Origin: CAVDAL01 sp963606965
GTDB taxonomy: Bacteria; Actinomycetota; Coriobacteriia; Coriobacteriales; QAMH01
Assembly (NCBI GenBank): GCA_963606965.1
Contig: CAVDAL010000009.1
Coordinates: forward strand, 1-10,696
DNA length: 10,696 bases
Reading direction: 5' to 3'
The position numbers were made by a program, and so were the translations under genes. How positions within the stretch are numbered: position 1 is the first letter of the stretch; every line of letters begins with the position of its first letter. The notes beneath the pieces were generated by a model. The model searched no databases and had not been told where the DNA came from. It was given only the letters and a program-made list of their open reading frames with translations. Shown here one piece after another: positions 1 through 6,561 of the stretch.

Positions 1-1
1 G

Positions 2-223
2 ATAAAGGTTGGTACGAAGCGCGTTTATATGCATAATCATACGTTCTCGCGTGAAAGCACAATTACTTGCGCAATTGCTATTGCAGAAGCTATTGCAAAT
101 TCTTCTGGTGGCGCATATAAGGCTGTTACCAAAAGCGACACTGTTACTGTGACTGCTCAAGATAAAGGAGCTGCTCCATTTGATGTTTCAATTGATGAAG
201 GTGTTGTAACGGATGCCGAATGA
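2..223 (+). CDS. Partial surface-type protein or small coupled ORF of unknown function
   Basis: This frame is open from the left edge to the TGA at 221-223, so it may be the C-terminus of a larger protein. The first ATG inside it is at 29 and would give 64 residues, with no clear ribosome binding site. The residues are rich in Thr, Val, Ala and Asp with alternating hydrophobic positions (for example SDTVTVTAQ), as in extracellular beta-rich repeats. I recognise no family. A different frame (1-36) is also open at the left edge and ends in TAA at 34-36; an ATG at 29 would overlap that stop by 8 bases, the same geometry seen at 835-842 and 1877-1884. This piece may therefore be a short translationally coupled gene. 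It may equally be the middle of a surface protein whose last part, in the next frame, begins at 213. Function unknown. Confidence 0.4.
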   Translation: MKVGTKRVYMHNHTFSRESTITCAIAIAEAIANSSGGAYKAVTKSDTVTVTAQDKGAAPFDVSIDEGVVTDAE

Positions 224-842
224 TATTTTGACATTAAATGCTTCTATTGATGGAACAACAGATTTTCTTGAACTCGACGGGTTAGAGCTTGCATCTGTTG
301 ACGTGGAAACAAACCCTGATGAAGTTCAGATGGGTATTACTTGTGGCATGAGTGACATGTGTGGGGAAGACCCATGTCTTTGTGGTGCGACAGATGAATA
401 TGGTGCTTGTGCTTGCAATGGTTTTGAAAATGTGAGCCCGACTATTACTGTGTCATCGAGTGACGCGCCTGTTGTACGCGTTGTGAAAGTTGGCGACAGC
501 TATAAAATTATTGCGCTTAGAAGTGGCGAAGCAGACATTACAGTCAATGCAAACTTGAAGCATTATGGAAGTGCAACACAGACAATTCATGTTAACGTTG
601 GTGCACCTGCTGTTGATTGCATTTGTGCATGGCTTATCGCGCTGATTGTTTGCTTGGCTATTATTGTTGGAATTATTGCTGGCATTTGCGCTGGTGTTCG
701 TAAGATTGTTGCTTTTGTGCGCAAGTCGCGCAATAAAAAAGCGAAGACAGATAAAACTGCTAGTGCAAAATGCGAACAAGAAGACAATTCATTAGAAAGC
801 GCTTCATGTGCGCAAGATGAAGAAAGTGGCGCGAATGACTAA
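213..842 (+). CDS. Cys-rich, Ig-like, C-terminally membrane-anchored surface protein
   Basis: The product is 209 residues. Residues 40-68 hold a Cys/Met cluster (C44, M46, M49, C50, C55, C57, C66, C68). Residues 76-130 resemble a bacterial Ig-like (Big_2) domain, with a SSSDAPVV stretch, an ALRSGEADITV stretch and a closing IHVNV strand. Residues 136-162 form one hydrophobic helix, followed by a basic tail (RKIVAFVRKSRNKKAK) that should stay in the cytoplasm, so most of the chain should lie outside the cell. No signal peptide precedes it, which is odd for that topology. The chain may be the last part of a longer secreted protein encoded in the frame ending at 223, with which it overlaps by 11 bases. 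Its end overlaps the permease start by 8 bases, placing it in the transport operon. A metal- or ligand-capturing role at the surface is inference. Confidence 0.6.
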   Translation: MPNDILTLNASIDGTTDFLELDGLELASVDVETNPDEVQMGITCGMSDMCGEDPCLCGATDEYGACACNGFENVSPTITVSSSDAPVVRVVKVGDSYKIIALRSGEADITVNANLKHYGSATQTIHVNVGAPAVDCICAWLIALIVCLAIIVGIIAGICAGVRKIVAFVRKSRNKKAKTDKTASAKCEQEDNSLESASCAQDEESGAND

Positions 843-1884
843 GCTTTCTTCCACATTGCAAAAGCATCGCAAGCTTTCAATGTTTGCGCTGGTAGTTGTT
901 CTGATTCTTGTGGCAATATTGTCGCTTTTCTTGGGGCGTTATTCAATGAATTTTGGCGATGTTATATCTGACATTGCTGCGCTTTATTCAGGCGCTCTTC
1001 CTTCAATTGGAGATTCAACTGCTTTATCTGTAATTATTACAATGCGCTTGCCACGAATGTGTTTTGCAATGCTTATAGGTGCAGGGCTTTCTGGTGCTGG
1101 TGCAGCTTTTCAAGGTATCTTCAAAAATCCAATGGTAAGCCCAGACTTGCTTGGAGCAAGTGCTGGTGCAGGCTTTGGTGCAGCGCTGGCTTTACTTATT
1201 GGCTTTGGGCTTGTTGGCGCTCATGTAATGGGCTTTTTATTCGGCATCTTTGCAGTATTTTGCGCATATGCTTTGTCGCGAGTTGTTTCGCGTTCTTTAA
1301 CTGGCGTGCTGACGCTCGTTTTATCTGGCATCGTCATTGCGAATTTATTCCAAGCATTAATTGGTGCTGTTAAATATATGGCTGACCCAAACTCTACTTT
1401 GCCAGAAATCACATTTTGGCTTATGGGCGGGCTTTCCACAAATGCAAAACTTGAAAACTTGCCTTGGCTGTTTGTAGCATTTGTTATTGGGTGTGCTGGC
1501 TTGATGTGTTTGCGTTGGCGCATGAATGTTCTTGCAATGGGCGATGAAGAAGCTTTGTCGCTTGGTATAGACGTGACAAAAAACAGGCTGCTAATTATTG
1601 CATTTGCAACTCTTTTAACAGCATCTGCTACAGCAATGGCTGGAATGGTCGGTTGGGTTGGGTTGATTATTCCACACCTTGCGCGCGCTGTTGTTGGAAG
1701 TGACCACAAGGCGTTAATACCTGCGTCAATGTTGTTAGGCGCTGCTTTCTTGCTTGCAGTAGACGACGTGTGCCGCAGCATTTATACAACAGAAATTCCA
1801 CTTTCAATTGTTACGGCTATTCTTGGCGTGCCGCTATTCATTTATTTGATATCGCATATGCAAGGCGGTGTCAAAAATGAGTGA
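835..1884 (+). CDS. FecCD/BtuC-type ABC importer permease
   Basis: This is the membrane permease of a type II (BtuCD-fold) importer, the class that moves iron-siderophores, haem, cobalamin and, in the Haemophilus MolBC case, molybdate or tungstate. The product is 349 residues, normal for the family, with about ten hydrophobic helices. Family hallmarks are visible: the RLPR stretch followed by a Gly/Ala-rich helix, KNPMVSPDLLGASAGAGFG, the GDEEALSLGIDV coupling segment that contacts the ATPase, VGLIIPHLAR, and a terminal EIPLSIVTAILGVPLF. ATG 835 is chosen because it overlaps the upstream stop as ATGACTAA and leaves a short basic N-terminus before helix 1. In-frame starts at 808 (GTG) and 817 (ATG) have no better binding site. 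The next gene overlaps its stop by 8 bases, indicating coupled translation. The substrate is not readable from this protein alone. Confidence 0.95.
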   Translation: MTKLSSTLQKHRKLSMFALVVVLILVAILSLFLGRYSMNFGDVISDIAALYSGALPSIGDSTALSVIITMRLPRMCFAMLIGAGLSGAGAAFQGIFKNPMVSPDLLGASAGAGFGAALALLIGFGLVGAHVMGFLFGIFAVFCAYALSRVVSRSLTGVLTLVLSGIVIANLFQALIGAVKYMADPNSTLPEITFWLMGGLSTNAKLENLPWLFVAFVIGCAGLMCLRWRMNVLAMGDEEALSLGIDVTKNRLLIIAFATLLTASATAMAGMVGWVGLIIPHLARAVVGSDHKALIPASMLLGAAFLLAVDDVCRSIYTTEIPLSIVTAILGVPLFIYLISHMQGGVKNE

Positions 1885-2710
1885 GCAGGTTAAAAATTTT
1901 GACGCAAGGCTTGACGCTGGCAACAAGCATGTGATAAAAATTGATTCCTTGAGCTGTGGATATTGCGAACGTGAAGTTCTGCATGACATCAGCTTTGAAA
2001 TGCAAACAGGTGAAGCTTTGTGCTTGCTTGGTCCTAATGGTGTTGGCAAGTCAACGCTTTTCAAAACAATTCTTGGCTTCATAAAACCTATAGCTGGGCG
2101 CATCTGTTTTGATGGACAAGATATGAGCTCGTGGCATCGCAAGCAATATGGGCAGACAATTGGATATATTCCGCAATCGCATTCTCCATCTTTTGCATTT
2201 ACTGTTTTTGAAGTTGTTTTGATGGGGCGCACTCCATTTTTAAATGGCATTTCTTCTGCAAAAAAACATGATGAAGAAATTGCGCATAATGCGCTTGAAC
2301 AACTTGGAATTGACCACTTGGCAGACCGCAATTATGTAGAACTTTCTGGTGGGGAGCGTCAGATGGTTTTGGTGGCGCGCGCTTTGGCGCAACAACCAAC
2401 ATTTTTGATGATGGATGAACCAACAGCAAGCCTTGATATGGGGAATCAAAGCCGTGTTCTTGAACGTATTTATTATCTTGCTAGCGCAGGATATGGTGTT
2501 GTGATGACAACGCACGACCCTAACCAAGCTTTTCTTTTGGATAGCAAGGTCATTTGTGTTTCGAACAAAAGTGAAATTGTATGTGGCAGGGCAAACGAAG
2601 TGTTAACGCAAGAATGTTTGAAGAACTTATATGGAACAGACATTTGCTTGGGAGATTTTTCTTGTGAGGGACAAGAATTCAAAGCATGCGTTCCATATGT
2701 GAGGAGATAG
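1877..2710 (+). CDS. FecE/BtuD-type ABC importer ATPase
   Basis: This 277-residue ATPase powers the adjacent permease from the cytoplasmic side. All nucleotide-binding motifs are present: Walker A GPNGVGKST at 52-60, Q-loop glutamine near 100 (YIPQS), signature LSGGERQ at 156-162, Walker B FLMMDE at 176-181, D-loop ASLD at 184-187 and switch histidine 213 (MTTHDP). The GRTPF segment after the Q-loop is typical of the FecE/MolC/HmuV branch. ATG 1877 is preferred over GTG 1868 because AAGGCGG sits at 1862-1868 at a suitable distance and the ATG overlaps the permease stop by 8 bases (ATGAGTGA). The roughly 65 residues after the switch region form the usual variable C-terminus. The binding-protein gene follows after 4 bases. 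Confidence 0.95.
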   Translation: MSEQVKNFDARLDAGNKHVIKIDSLSCGYCEREVLHDISFEMQTGEALCLLGPNGVGKSTLFKTILGFIKPIAGRICFDGQDMSSWHRKQYGQTIGYIPQSHSPSFAFTVFEVVLMGRTPFLNGISSAKKHDEEIAHNALEQLGIDHLADRNYVELSGGERQMVLVARALAQQPTFLMMDEPTASLDMGNQSRVLERIYYLASAGYGVVMTTHDPNQAFLLDSKVICVSNKSEIVCGRANEVLTQECLKNLYGTDICLGDFSCEGQEFKACVPYVRR

Positions 2711-2714
2711 TTTT

Positions 2715-3824
2715 ATGGATAGAAGAAAGTTCATCATAGGATCTGCAAGTTGTGTGGCAACGCTTCTTACTGGTGGAAGCCTTGGCATTTCAGGCTGTTC
2801 TTTGACCAGTAAAAGTTTGCAAGCTGTGCAAGATATGGGCGGGCGCGAGGTCTATATTCCAACAAAGCTTGAGCGCGTTTTTTGTACAAACCCAATTGGC
2901 ACAGCAGATTTATATTGTTTGAACCCTGACTTGCTTGTTGGCTGGAATTTCAAGCCATCAGGGATGAGCCAATATTATATTAAGTCGCAATATCTTGAAC
3001 TGCCTTCGCTTGGCGTTTGGATGGGCGCTGGCAACACGCCAAACCCTGAAGAAATTGCACAGCAGGATCCAGATGTTTTACTCTGCTTTTGGACAGCAGA
3101 TGACACTGGTGCAGATATGGCAGAAGAGATTAAATCTGAAACTTCAATGCCTGTTTTGCTGATTGATTATGATTTGCGCAAATCGCCTGAAACATTCCGT
3201 TATCTTGGCAATTTGTTTGGCTGTTCAGACCGCGCGGAAAAGCTTGCAATATATTGTGAAGAAAAAATTTCTTGGATTAAAAAGATTGTTGCAAAAATTC
3301 CTGAAAGCCAGCGCAAGAGTATTTATTTGGCGCAGTCTAGCGGCGGGCTTAGCACTGACCCTGTTGGCTCAATGCATGTTGATGATGCGCTAAATTTAAT
3401 TGGCGTTGGCAATGTTGCAAACTTGCCAGGGACTGTTGGTGCTGGCATGGGCATGCCAACTGTTAGCGTGGAACAGATTATTGAATGGAACCCTGATGCA
3501 ATATTCGTCAGTGAATATACCATGACAGATTATAAGCTTTCTGATATTTATGGCGAGATTAAAAGCGATAAGCGATGGCAGCAGGTTCAATGTGTTAAAA
3601 ATGGCGAAATTTATAGCATTCCGCAAGCTCCATTTTCATGGTTTGGTCGTCCGCCATCTGTTGTGCGTTTGCTTGGCTGCATGATGCTGATGAAGATTTT
3701 ATATCCAAGTTATGTGAAGAATTTAGATATCAGAAAAGAGGCTCGAGAATTCTATTCATTATTCCTTAACTATGATATTAGCGACGAGCAACTTGAAGAG
3801 CTTTTAACAAATACTAGTTTGTAG
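2715..3824 (+). CDS. Tat-exported lipoprotein, FecB/BtuF-type substrate-binding protein
   Basis: This 369-residue protein is the extracellular receptor of the importer. Its N-terminus has a twin-arginine motif (RRKF, residues 3-6), a hydrophobic stretch and a lipobox ISGC ending at Cys28, so it is probably exported folded and lipid-anchored. The mature part has the class III binding-protein pattern: a DMGGREVYIP start (family: D..GR.V.IP), a first lobe with PSLGV and NPEEIAQQDPDVLL, a long linking helix around residues 175-200, and a second lobe with TVSVEQIIEWNPDAIFV and a NGEIYSIP strand. A good site (GGAG, 2703-2706) lies 8 bases before the ATG. The Tat signal suggests folding or cofactor loading before export, although many actinobacterial lipoproteins use Tat. 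The ligand is unknown; molybdate/tungstate or a metal chelate fits the presence of modD downstream. Confidence 0.9.
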   Translation: MDRRKFIIGSASCVATLLTGGSLGISGCSLTSKSLQAVQDMGGREVYIPTKLERVFCTNPIGTADLYCLNPDLLVGWNFKPSGMSQYYIKSQYLELPSLGVWMGAGNTPNPEEIAQQDPDVLLCFWTADDTGADMAEEIKSETSMPVLLIDYDLRKSPETFRYLGNLFGCSDRAEKLAIYCEEKISWIKKIVAKIPESQRKSIYLAQSSGGLSTDPVGSMHVDDALNLIGVGNVANLPGTVGAGMGMPTVSVEQIIEWNPDAIFVSEYTMTDYKLSDIYGEIKSDKRWQQVQCVKNGEIYSIPQAPFSWFGRPPSVVRLLGCMMLMKILYPSYVKNLDIRKEAREFYSLFLNYDISDEQLEELLTNTSL

Positions 3825-3846
3825 TTATTTCTGTGTTGTGCTTATC

Positions 3847-3874
3847 GCGCTTTGTTTTTTTGAGCAGCGCTTTT
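3847..3874 (+). terminator. Possible weak hairpin/attenuator between binding protein and ExbB-like gene
   Basis: GCGCT (3847-3851) can pair with AGCGC (3866-3870), closing a 14-base T-rich loop and followed by TTTT. The stem is only 5 bp, so it could be a partial terminator that lowers expression of the three downstream genes, or chance. The 83-base gap holding it (3825-3907) shows no clear promoter. Confidence 0.25.
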
Positions 3875-3907
3875 AAAAGAGGTAAGTTTTAGGAAAGGAC
3901 TTTTGCT

Positions 3908-4627
3908 GTGGACAGTACGATATTTTCCACAATTTTGCATGATGTGAGCCAAGCTCTAATGCAACCAACAATTATTATTTTGATTCTATTAATTGTTTAT
4001 GCCGTGTGGTGCATTGGCAGCATCATTACAGAGCTGCTTACAGACCGTCGCCGCTACAAGCGCGACATTGTTGCAGCTTTTGATGCTATTGATGTTTCAA
4101 GCTGGGAAGATATTCCTGCTGCAATCAATAACACACGCTTGTTGAACCGCCACAAGAAAGTTTTGCTCACTCTTGTTTCACGCGGTTGGCTTGATGAAGA
4201 CACATTGATGGCTTTAGCTCGCAGTCTTCTTGCAGTAGAAGAAGAGCATTATTCTCGCATTGTGAGCCGCATGGAACTCATTGCAAAGATTGCGCCTATG
4301 CTTGGCTTGATGGGCACATTGATTCCGCTAGGCCCTGGCATTACTGCTTTAGGCGATGGCAATTTGGAAGGTCTTTCCACAAGTTTAAATATTGCATTTG
4401 ATACAACAGTTGCAGGCTTGGTCACAGCAATTATTGCTTTAGCTGTTACAAGGTTTAGACGTCATTGGTATGAAGGCTATCTTGCAAACTTGGATGCGAT
4501 GATGGCTGCAATTATGGACAAAGCTTGCGTGTGTGAACCACGACGTCCTGCAAACTTCAGTGCTTCTGTTAATCCTGTTTGCGCTGGCGCGCAGTCTGGG
4601 CGCAAAGTTTTTGAAGGTGAAGCATAA
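3908..4627 (+). CDS. MotA/TolQ/ExbB-type proton channel protein
   Basis: This 239-residue inner-membrane protein belongs to the MotA/TolQ/ExbB proton-channel family, which uses the proton gradient to drive movement of a partner. Helix 1 spans about residues 20-44, a cytoplasmic loop covers 45-125, helix 2 about 126-148 and helix 3 about 158-181. Two family signatures stand out: APMLGLMGT (129-137) and AFDTTVAGL (163-171), the latter matching the TTxxGL motif of ExbB/TolQ helix 3. The start is GTG at 3908, with AGGAAAGGA (3891-3899) eight bases upstream. A Cys-containing C-terminal tail (CVCEPRRP, then about 25 polar residues) is an addition. Its stop overlaps the next start by one base (TAATG), tying it to the small DUF2149-type partner. 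In this operon it may energise the ABC importer or the surface protein; that role is inference. Confidence 0.88.
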   Translation: MDSTIFSTILHDVSQALMQPTIIILILLIVYAVWCIGSIITELLTDRRRYKRDIVAAFDAIDVSSWEDIPAAINNTRLLNRHKKVLLTLVSRGWLDEDTLMALARSLLAVEEEHYSRIVSRMELIAKIAPMLGLMGTLIPLGPGITALGDGNLEGLSTSLNIAFDTTVAGLVTAIIALAVTRFRRHWYEGYLANLDAMMAAIMDKACVCEPRRPANFSASVNPVCAGAQSGRKVFEGEA

Positions 4628-4932
4628 TGAAAAAGAGCATACGTTCAAGTTCAAGCTTGCGCTCGAAAAAAATAGGCGGAACATCGCTTGACCCAATGAG
4701 CGGCATCGCAAATCTTTCTGATGCTATGCTTGTTTTAGCTCTTGCATTTTTGCTTGCATTTGTTGCATATTACAAGCTTGCATTGCCAGGGGCTACTCAA
4801 GTTGAAGAAGATTTGACAGAAGCTACTGACATCCAGCAAGGTACATTGCAGGATAAAAGCAGTGGATACCAAGATGTTGGCAGAGTTTATAAAGATCCAA
4901 AAACTGGCAAGCTTTATATGGTGGAAGATTAA
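4627..4932 (+). CDS. DUF2149-type single-helix protein, mini-ExbD-like partner
   Basis: The product is 101 residues with a basic, Ser-rich N-terminus (1-15), a DPMSG motif (22-26), one transmembrane helix (about 30-50) and a short external tail ending in DVGRVYKDPKTGKLYMVED. The DP(M/L)SG start and the G-x-V-Y-x-DPKTGKL ending match what I recall of DUF2149 proteins, which sit beside MotA/ExbB-like genes. The helix begins NLSDAMLVLALAF, where Asp32 occupies the same place as the proton-carrying Asp of ExbD/TolR (D-V-M-L-V-L). This suggests the pair forms an ExbB/ExbD-like motor with a very small external domain. Translation starts at the ATG within TAATG, with GAAGGTGA at 4613-4620 as binding site. 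The family assignment comes from memory of the motif; the ExbD analogy is my reading. Confidence 0.8.
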   Translation: MKKSIRSSSSLRSKKIGGTSLDPMSGIANLSDAMLVLALAFLLAFVAYYKLALPGATQVEEDLTEATDIQQGTLQDKSSGYQDVGRVYKDPKTGKLYMVED

Positions 4933-4970
4933 TTTTCATGATTTTTATAAGTTAAAGGACGTGATTGATA

Positions 4971-5810
4971 ATGCGCATTCCAGATTCATATCTTGAAGGT
5001 TTAATTGCAGATGATGTTCCAACACTTGACTTGACAACGCACATTCTTGGCATTGGTGCCGAGCGCGGCAAGATGGAATATTTCACAAGAAATGATGCAA
5101 TCTTGTGCGGCACAGAAGAAGCAGCTCGCATTTTTAAAATGCTTGATTGTGAAGTTTTGGATTTCGAACCAAGTGGCACAAAGTTAGAGGCTGGCTCAAC
5201 ATTTATGCATGTTCAAGGACCTGCTTCTGGTTTGCATATGGGTTGGAAGTGCTGCTTGAATATCTTTGAATATTATTCAGCTCTTGCCACTAAGGCGCGC
5301 CAGATGGTCGACTTGGCGCATGAAGGCAATCCGCGATGTGAAATTTTGACAACGCGCAAGTTGATGCCAGGAACAAAGCTATTTGATGTTAAAGCAATTT
5401 TGACTGGTGGAGCTGTTCCGCACAGGCTTGGCCTTTCTGAAACTATCCTAGTTTTTGAGCATCATTTAACTTTTTATGGCGGGATTGATAAGTTCATTCA
5501 TGACTTGCCAGAAATTAAAGCAAAGTCTTGCGAGAAAAAGATATTTATTGAATGCACAAAAGAGCAAGCATTGCCGCTGGTTAAAGCTGGGATTGATGGC
5601 TTGCAGCTTGACAAGATGCCTGTTGAAGATTTGACTGAACTTGTTGGGGAAGTGCGTGAGTGCAATAATCATGTGACTTTGATTGCTGCTGGTGGCGTTA
5701 ATTTAAGCAATGCAAAAGAATATGCAGCAACTGGTGTTGATGGACTTGCAACAACATGCTTGCACTTTGCAAAGCCGCTTGATATGAGTGTGCGCATGAG
5801 CGCTTTGTAA
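4971..5810 (+). CDS. modD: ModD, quinolinate phosphoribosyltransferase-like protein
   Basis: This 279-residue protein has the type II phosphoribosyltransferase fold of NadC but the signatures of ModD: IPDSYLEGLIADDVP at the N-terminus, DLTTHILGIG, and the block TTRKLMPGTK...VKAILTGGAVPHRLGLSE (residues about 126-158). NadC residues TRK, PG, K and HR are retained, while the following segment (TILVFEHH) is of ModD type. The C-terminal barrel ends with LIAAGGVNLSNAKEYAATGVDGL. ModD is named for the Rhodobacter capsulatus molybdenum-transport operon and its reaction is unsettled; a phosphoribosyl transfer is likely. ATG 4971 is used because AAAGGAC (4954-4960) precedes it and the alternative TTG at 4965 only adds two residues. 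It closes the operon before a strong terminator. True quinolinate phosphoribosyltransferase activity is less likely, since no nadA or nadB is nearby. Confidence 0.87.
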   Translation: MRIPDSYLEGLIADDVPTLDLTTHILGIGAERGKMEYFTRNDAILCGTEEAARIFKMLDCEVLDFEPSGTKLEAGSTFMHVQGPASGLHMGWKCCLNIFEYYSALATKARQMVDLAHEGNPRCEILTTRKLMPGTKLFDVKAILTGGAVPHRLGLSETILVFEHHLTFYGGIDKFIHDLPEIKAKSCEKKIFIECTKEQALPLVKAGIDGLQLDKMPVEDLTELVGEVRECNNHVTLIAAGGVNLSNAKEYAATGVDGLATTCLHFAKPLDMSVRMSAL

Positions 5811-5845
5811 TATAAAATTTTGCTTTCTTAAACAATTTGCGATGT

Positions 5846-5876
5846 GCAGCCGCGTTCTTTTGTGCGGCTGCTTTTT
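5846..5876 (+). terminator. Rho-independent terminator of the uptake operon
   Basis: GCAGCCGC (5846-5853) pairs perfectly with GCGGCTGC (5864-5871) around a 10-base loop and is followed by TTTTT. It lies 36 bases after modD. The last T-run bases overlap the stop codon (5875-5877) of the opposite-strand toxin gene. Confidence 0.9.
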
Positions 5877-6159
5877 ACATTTTTGGGAGATTGCTATAGA
5901 CACCTTGTCTGTGTCCAACTCTGATAACTTCAATAATAAGATTTTCATCTTCAATTTTTACTAGAATGCGATAACTGCCAACTCTATATCGCCAGCCAGA
6001 TTTTGTGCCCTTTATTTGTTTTGAACCTTCAATTCCTCTTGGGTTGCTGCAACCCTCTAAATTCTTTGCTATCCATGAAAGAATGAAATGCCTTTGTTTT
6101 TTCTCTAATGACAAAACTTCCTTTTGGGCTCTTTTTGTGAATGCAACACTAAATGCCAT
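5875..6159 (-). CDS. RelE/ParE-family type II toxin
   Basis: This 94-residue basic protein fits the RelE/ParE fold, whose members mostly cleave mRNA at the ribosome (RelE) or poison gyrase (ParE). Family features: an N-terminal strand and helix (FTKRAQKEVLSL), a KQIKGTKSGWRYRVGSYRI core (residues 47-65), an acidic turn (KIEDENLIIEV) and a terminal VGHRQGVY (81-88). WRYRVGSYRI followed by VGHR is the RelE-like pattern; R57, R64 and H83 are candidate active residues by analogy. Its ATG overlaps the antitoxin TAA by one base (TAATG), so translation is coupled to the antitoxin. The stop overlaps the modD terminator on the other strand, so the two transcription units converge. RNA-cleaving activity is the likelier choice. 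Confidence 0.9.
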   Translation of the reverse strand: MAFSVAFTKRAQKEVLSLEKKQRHFILSWIAKNLEGCSNPRGIEGSKQIKGTKSGWRYRVGSYRILVKIEDENLIIEVIRVGHRQGVYSNLPKM

Positions 6160-6380
6160 TATTTTTCAGCCTTTGAAATTACTTCAGCTAATGTGAACCG
6201 TTCGCCTGTGTCTTCAACCAATGCTTCATTATATGCGTAAAGATCTGCTGCATCTTCGACTGCTTCAAGAGCTGCTTCACGCACTACATCAGAAAATGAA
6301 CGGCCAGTAAAGTCGGCATAAGCTTGAATCCATTCTTTTTCTTCAGCACCGAACCTAATAGCTGTTGTTTGCATTGCCAT
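6159..6380 (-). CDS. RelB-like ribbon-helix-helix antitoxin
   Basis: The 73-residue antitoxin begins with an Arc/RelB-type ribbon strand (TTAIRF) and two helices (AEEKEWIQAYADFTG and SFSDVVREAALEAVED), the usual DNA-binding dimer fold. An acidic C-terminal part (EALVEDTGERFTLAEV) should wrap the toxin. ATG at 6380 is selected over the in-frame ATG at 6410 because GGAGGA (6390-6385 on this strand) sits at the correct distance only for 6380; starting at 6410 would place that site inside the coding region and right behind the -10 box. It precedes and overlaps the toxin gene by one base. It probably represses its own promoter through the palindrome at 6421-6437. Confidence 0.87.
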   Translation of the reverse strand: MAMQTTAIRFGAEEKEWIQAYADFTGRSFSDVVREAALEAVEDAADLYAYNEALVEDTGERFTLAEVISKAEK

Positions 6381-6410
6381 AATTTCCTCCAATAAAGATT
6401 TTACGTTCAT

Positions 6411-6439
6411 ATCTTACATCGCAATACATCGTATTGCAA
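6411..6439 (-). promoter_or_regulatory. Toxin-antitoxin promoter with overlapping palindromic operator
   Basis: Read on the minus strand, TTGCAA (6439-6434) and TAAGAT (6416-6411) are separated by exactly 17 bases, a good sigma-70-type promoter 30 bases ahead of the antitoxin start. The palindrome GCAATAC-GAT-GTATTGC (6437-6421) covers the -35 box and most of the spacer, the place expected for autorepression by a RelB-type antitoxin. The boxes and palindrome are seen directly; binding is inferred. Confidence 0.75.
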
Positions 6440-6506
6440 CATTAAATTAGCTTAAAAATAAATTAGATAAGTTCAATTAGTTCTTATGGTCGATTAGGAA
6501 TTTTTT

Positions 6507-6555
6507 GCAGAAACGTTTCTATTTGCCACCCCATGGCAAATAGAAACGATACTGC
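6507..6555. repeat. Inverted repeat element 1 (22-base arms, 5-base spacer)
   Basis: The arms at 6507-6528 and 6534-6555 are inverted copies matching at 20 of 22 positions, with an uninterrupted 15-bp stem (6514-6528 with 6534-6548) and spacer CCCCA. The shared core is CGTTTCTATTTG. The arms also match those of element 2 (6694-6742), so this region has four copies of one 22-base unit in two inverted pairs. It has no T-run and sits far from any gene end, which argues against a terminator. Confidence 0.85.
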
Positions 6556-6561
6556 CCGACT

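Noticed and set aside
1..36. Tail of another gene in the first frame, ending DKGWYEARLYA at TAA
   Set aside because: Only 11 residues are visible and the neighbouring frame is also open to the left edge, so it cannot be called; it is kept as an alternative in the first entry.
1221..1781. 186-residue open frame on the minus strand inside the permease gene
   Set aside because: It is antisense to a clear FecCD permease, matches no family, and reflects codon bias of the real gene.
4971..5810. Canonical NadC (quinolinate phosphoribosyltransferase)
   Set aside because: The PGTK, AVPHRLGLSE and VFEHH segments fit ModD better, and no nadA/nadB neighbours are seen while transport genes are.
6381..6410. 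Ten-residue longer start for the antitoxin (ATG at 6410)
   Set aside because: It begins right after the -10 box and has no binding site, while GGAGGA inside the extension fits the ATG at 6380.
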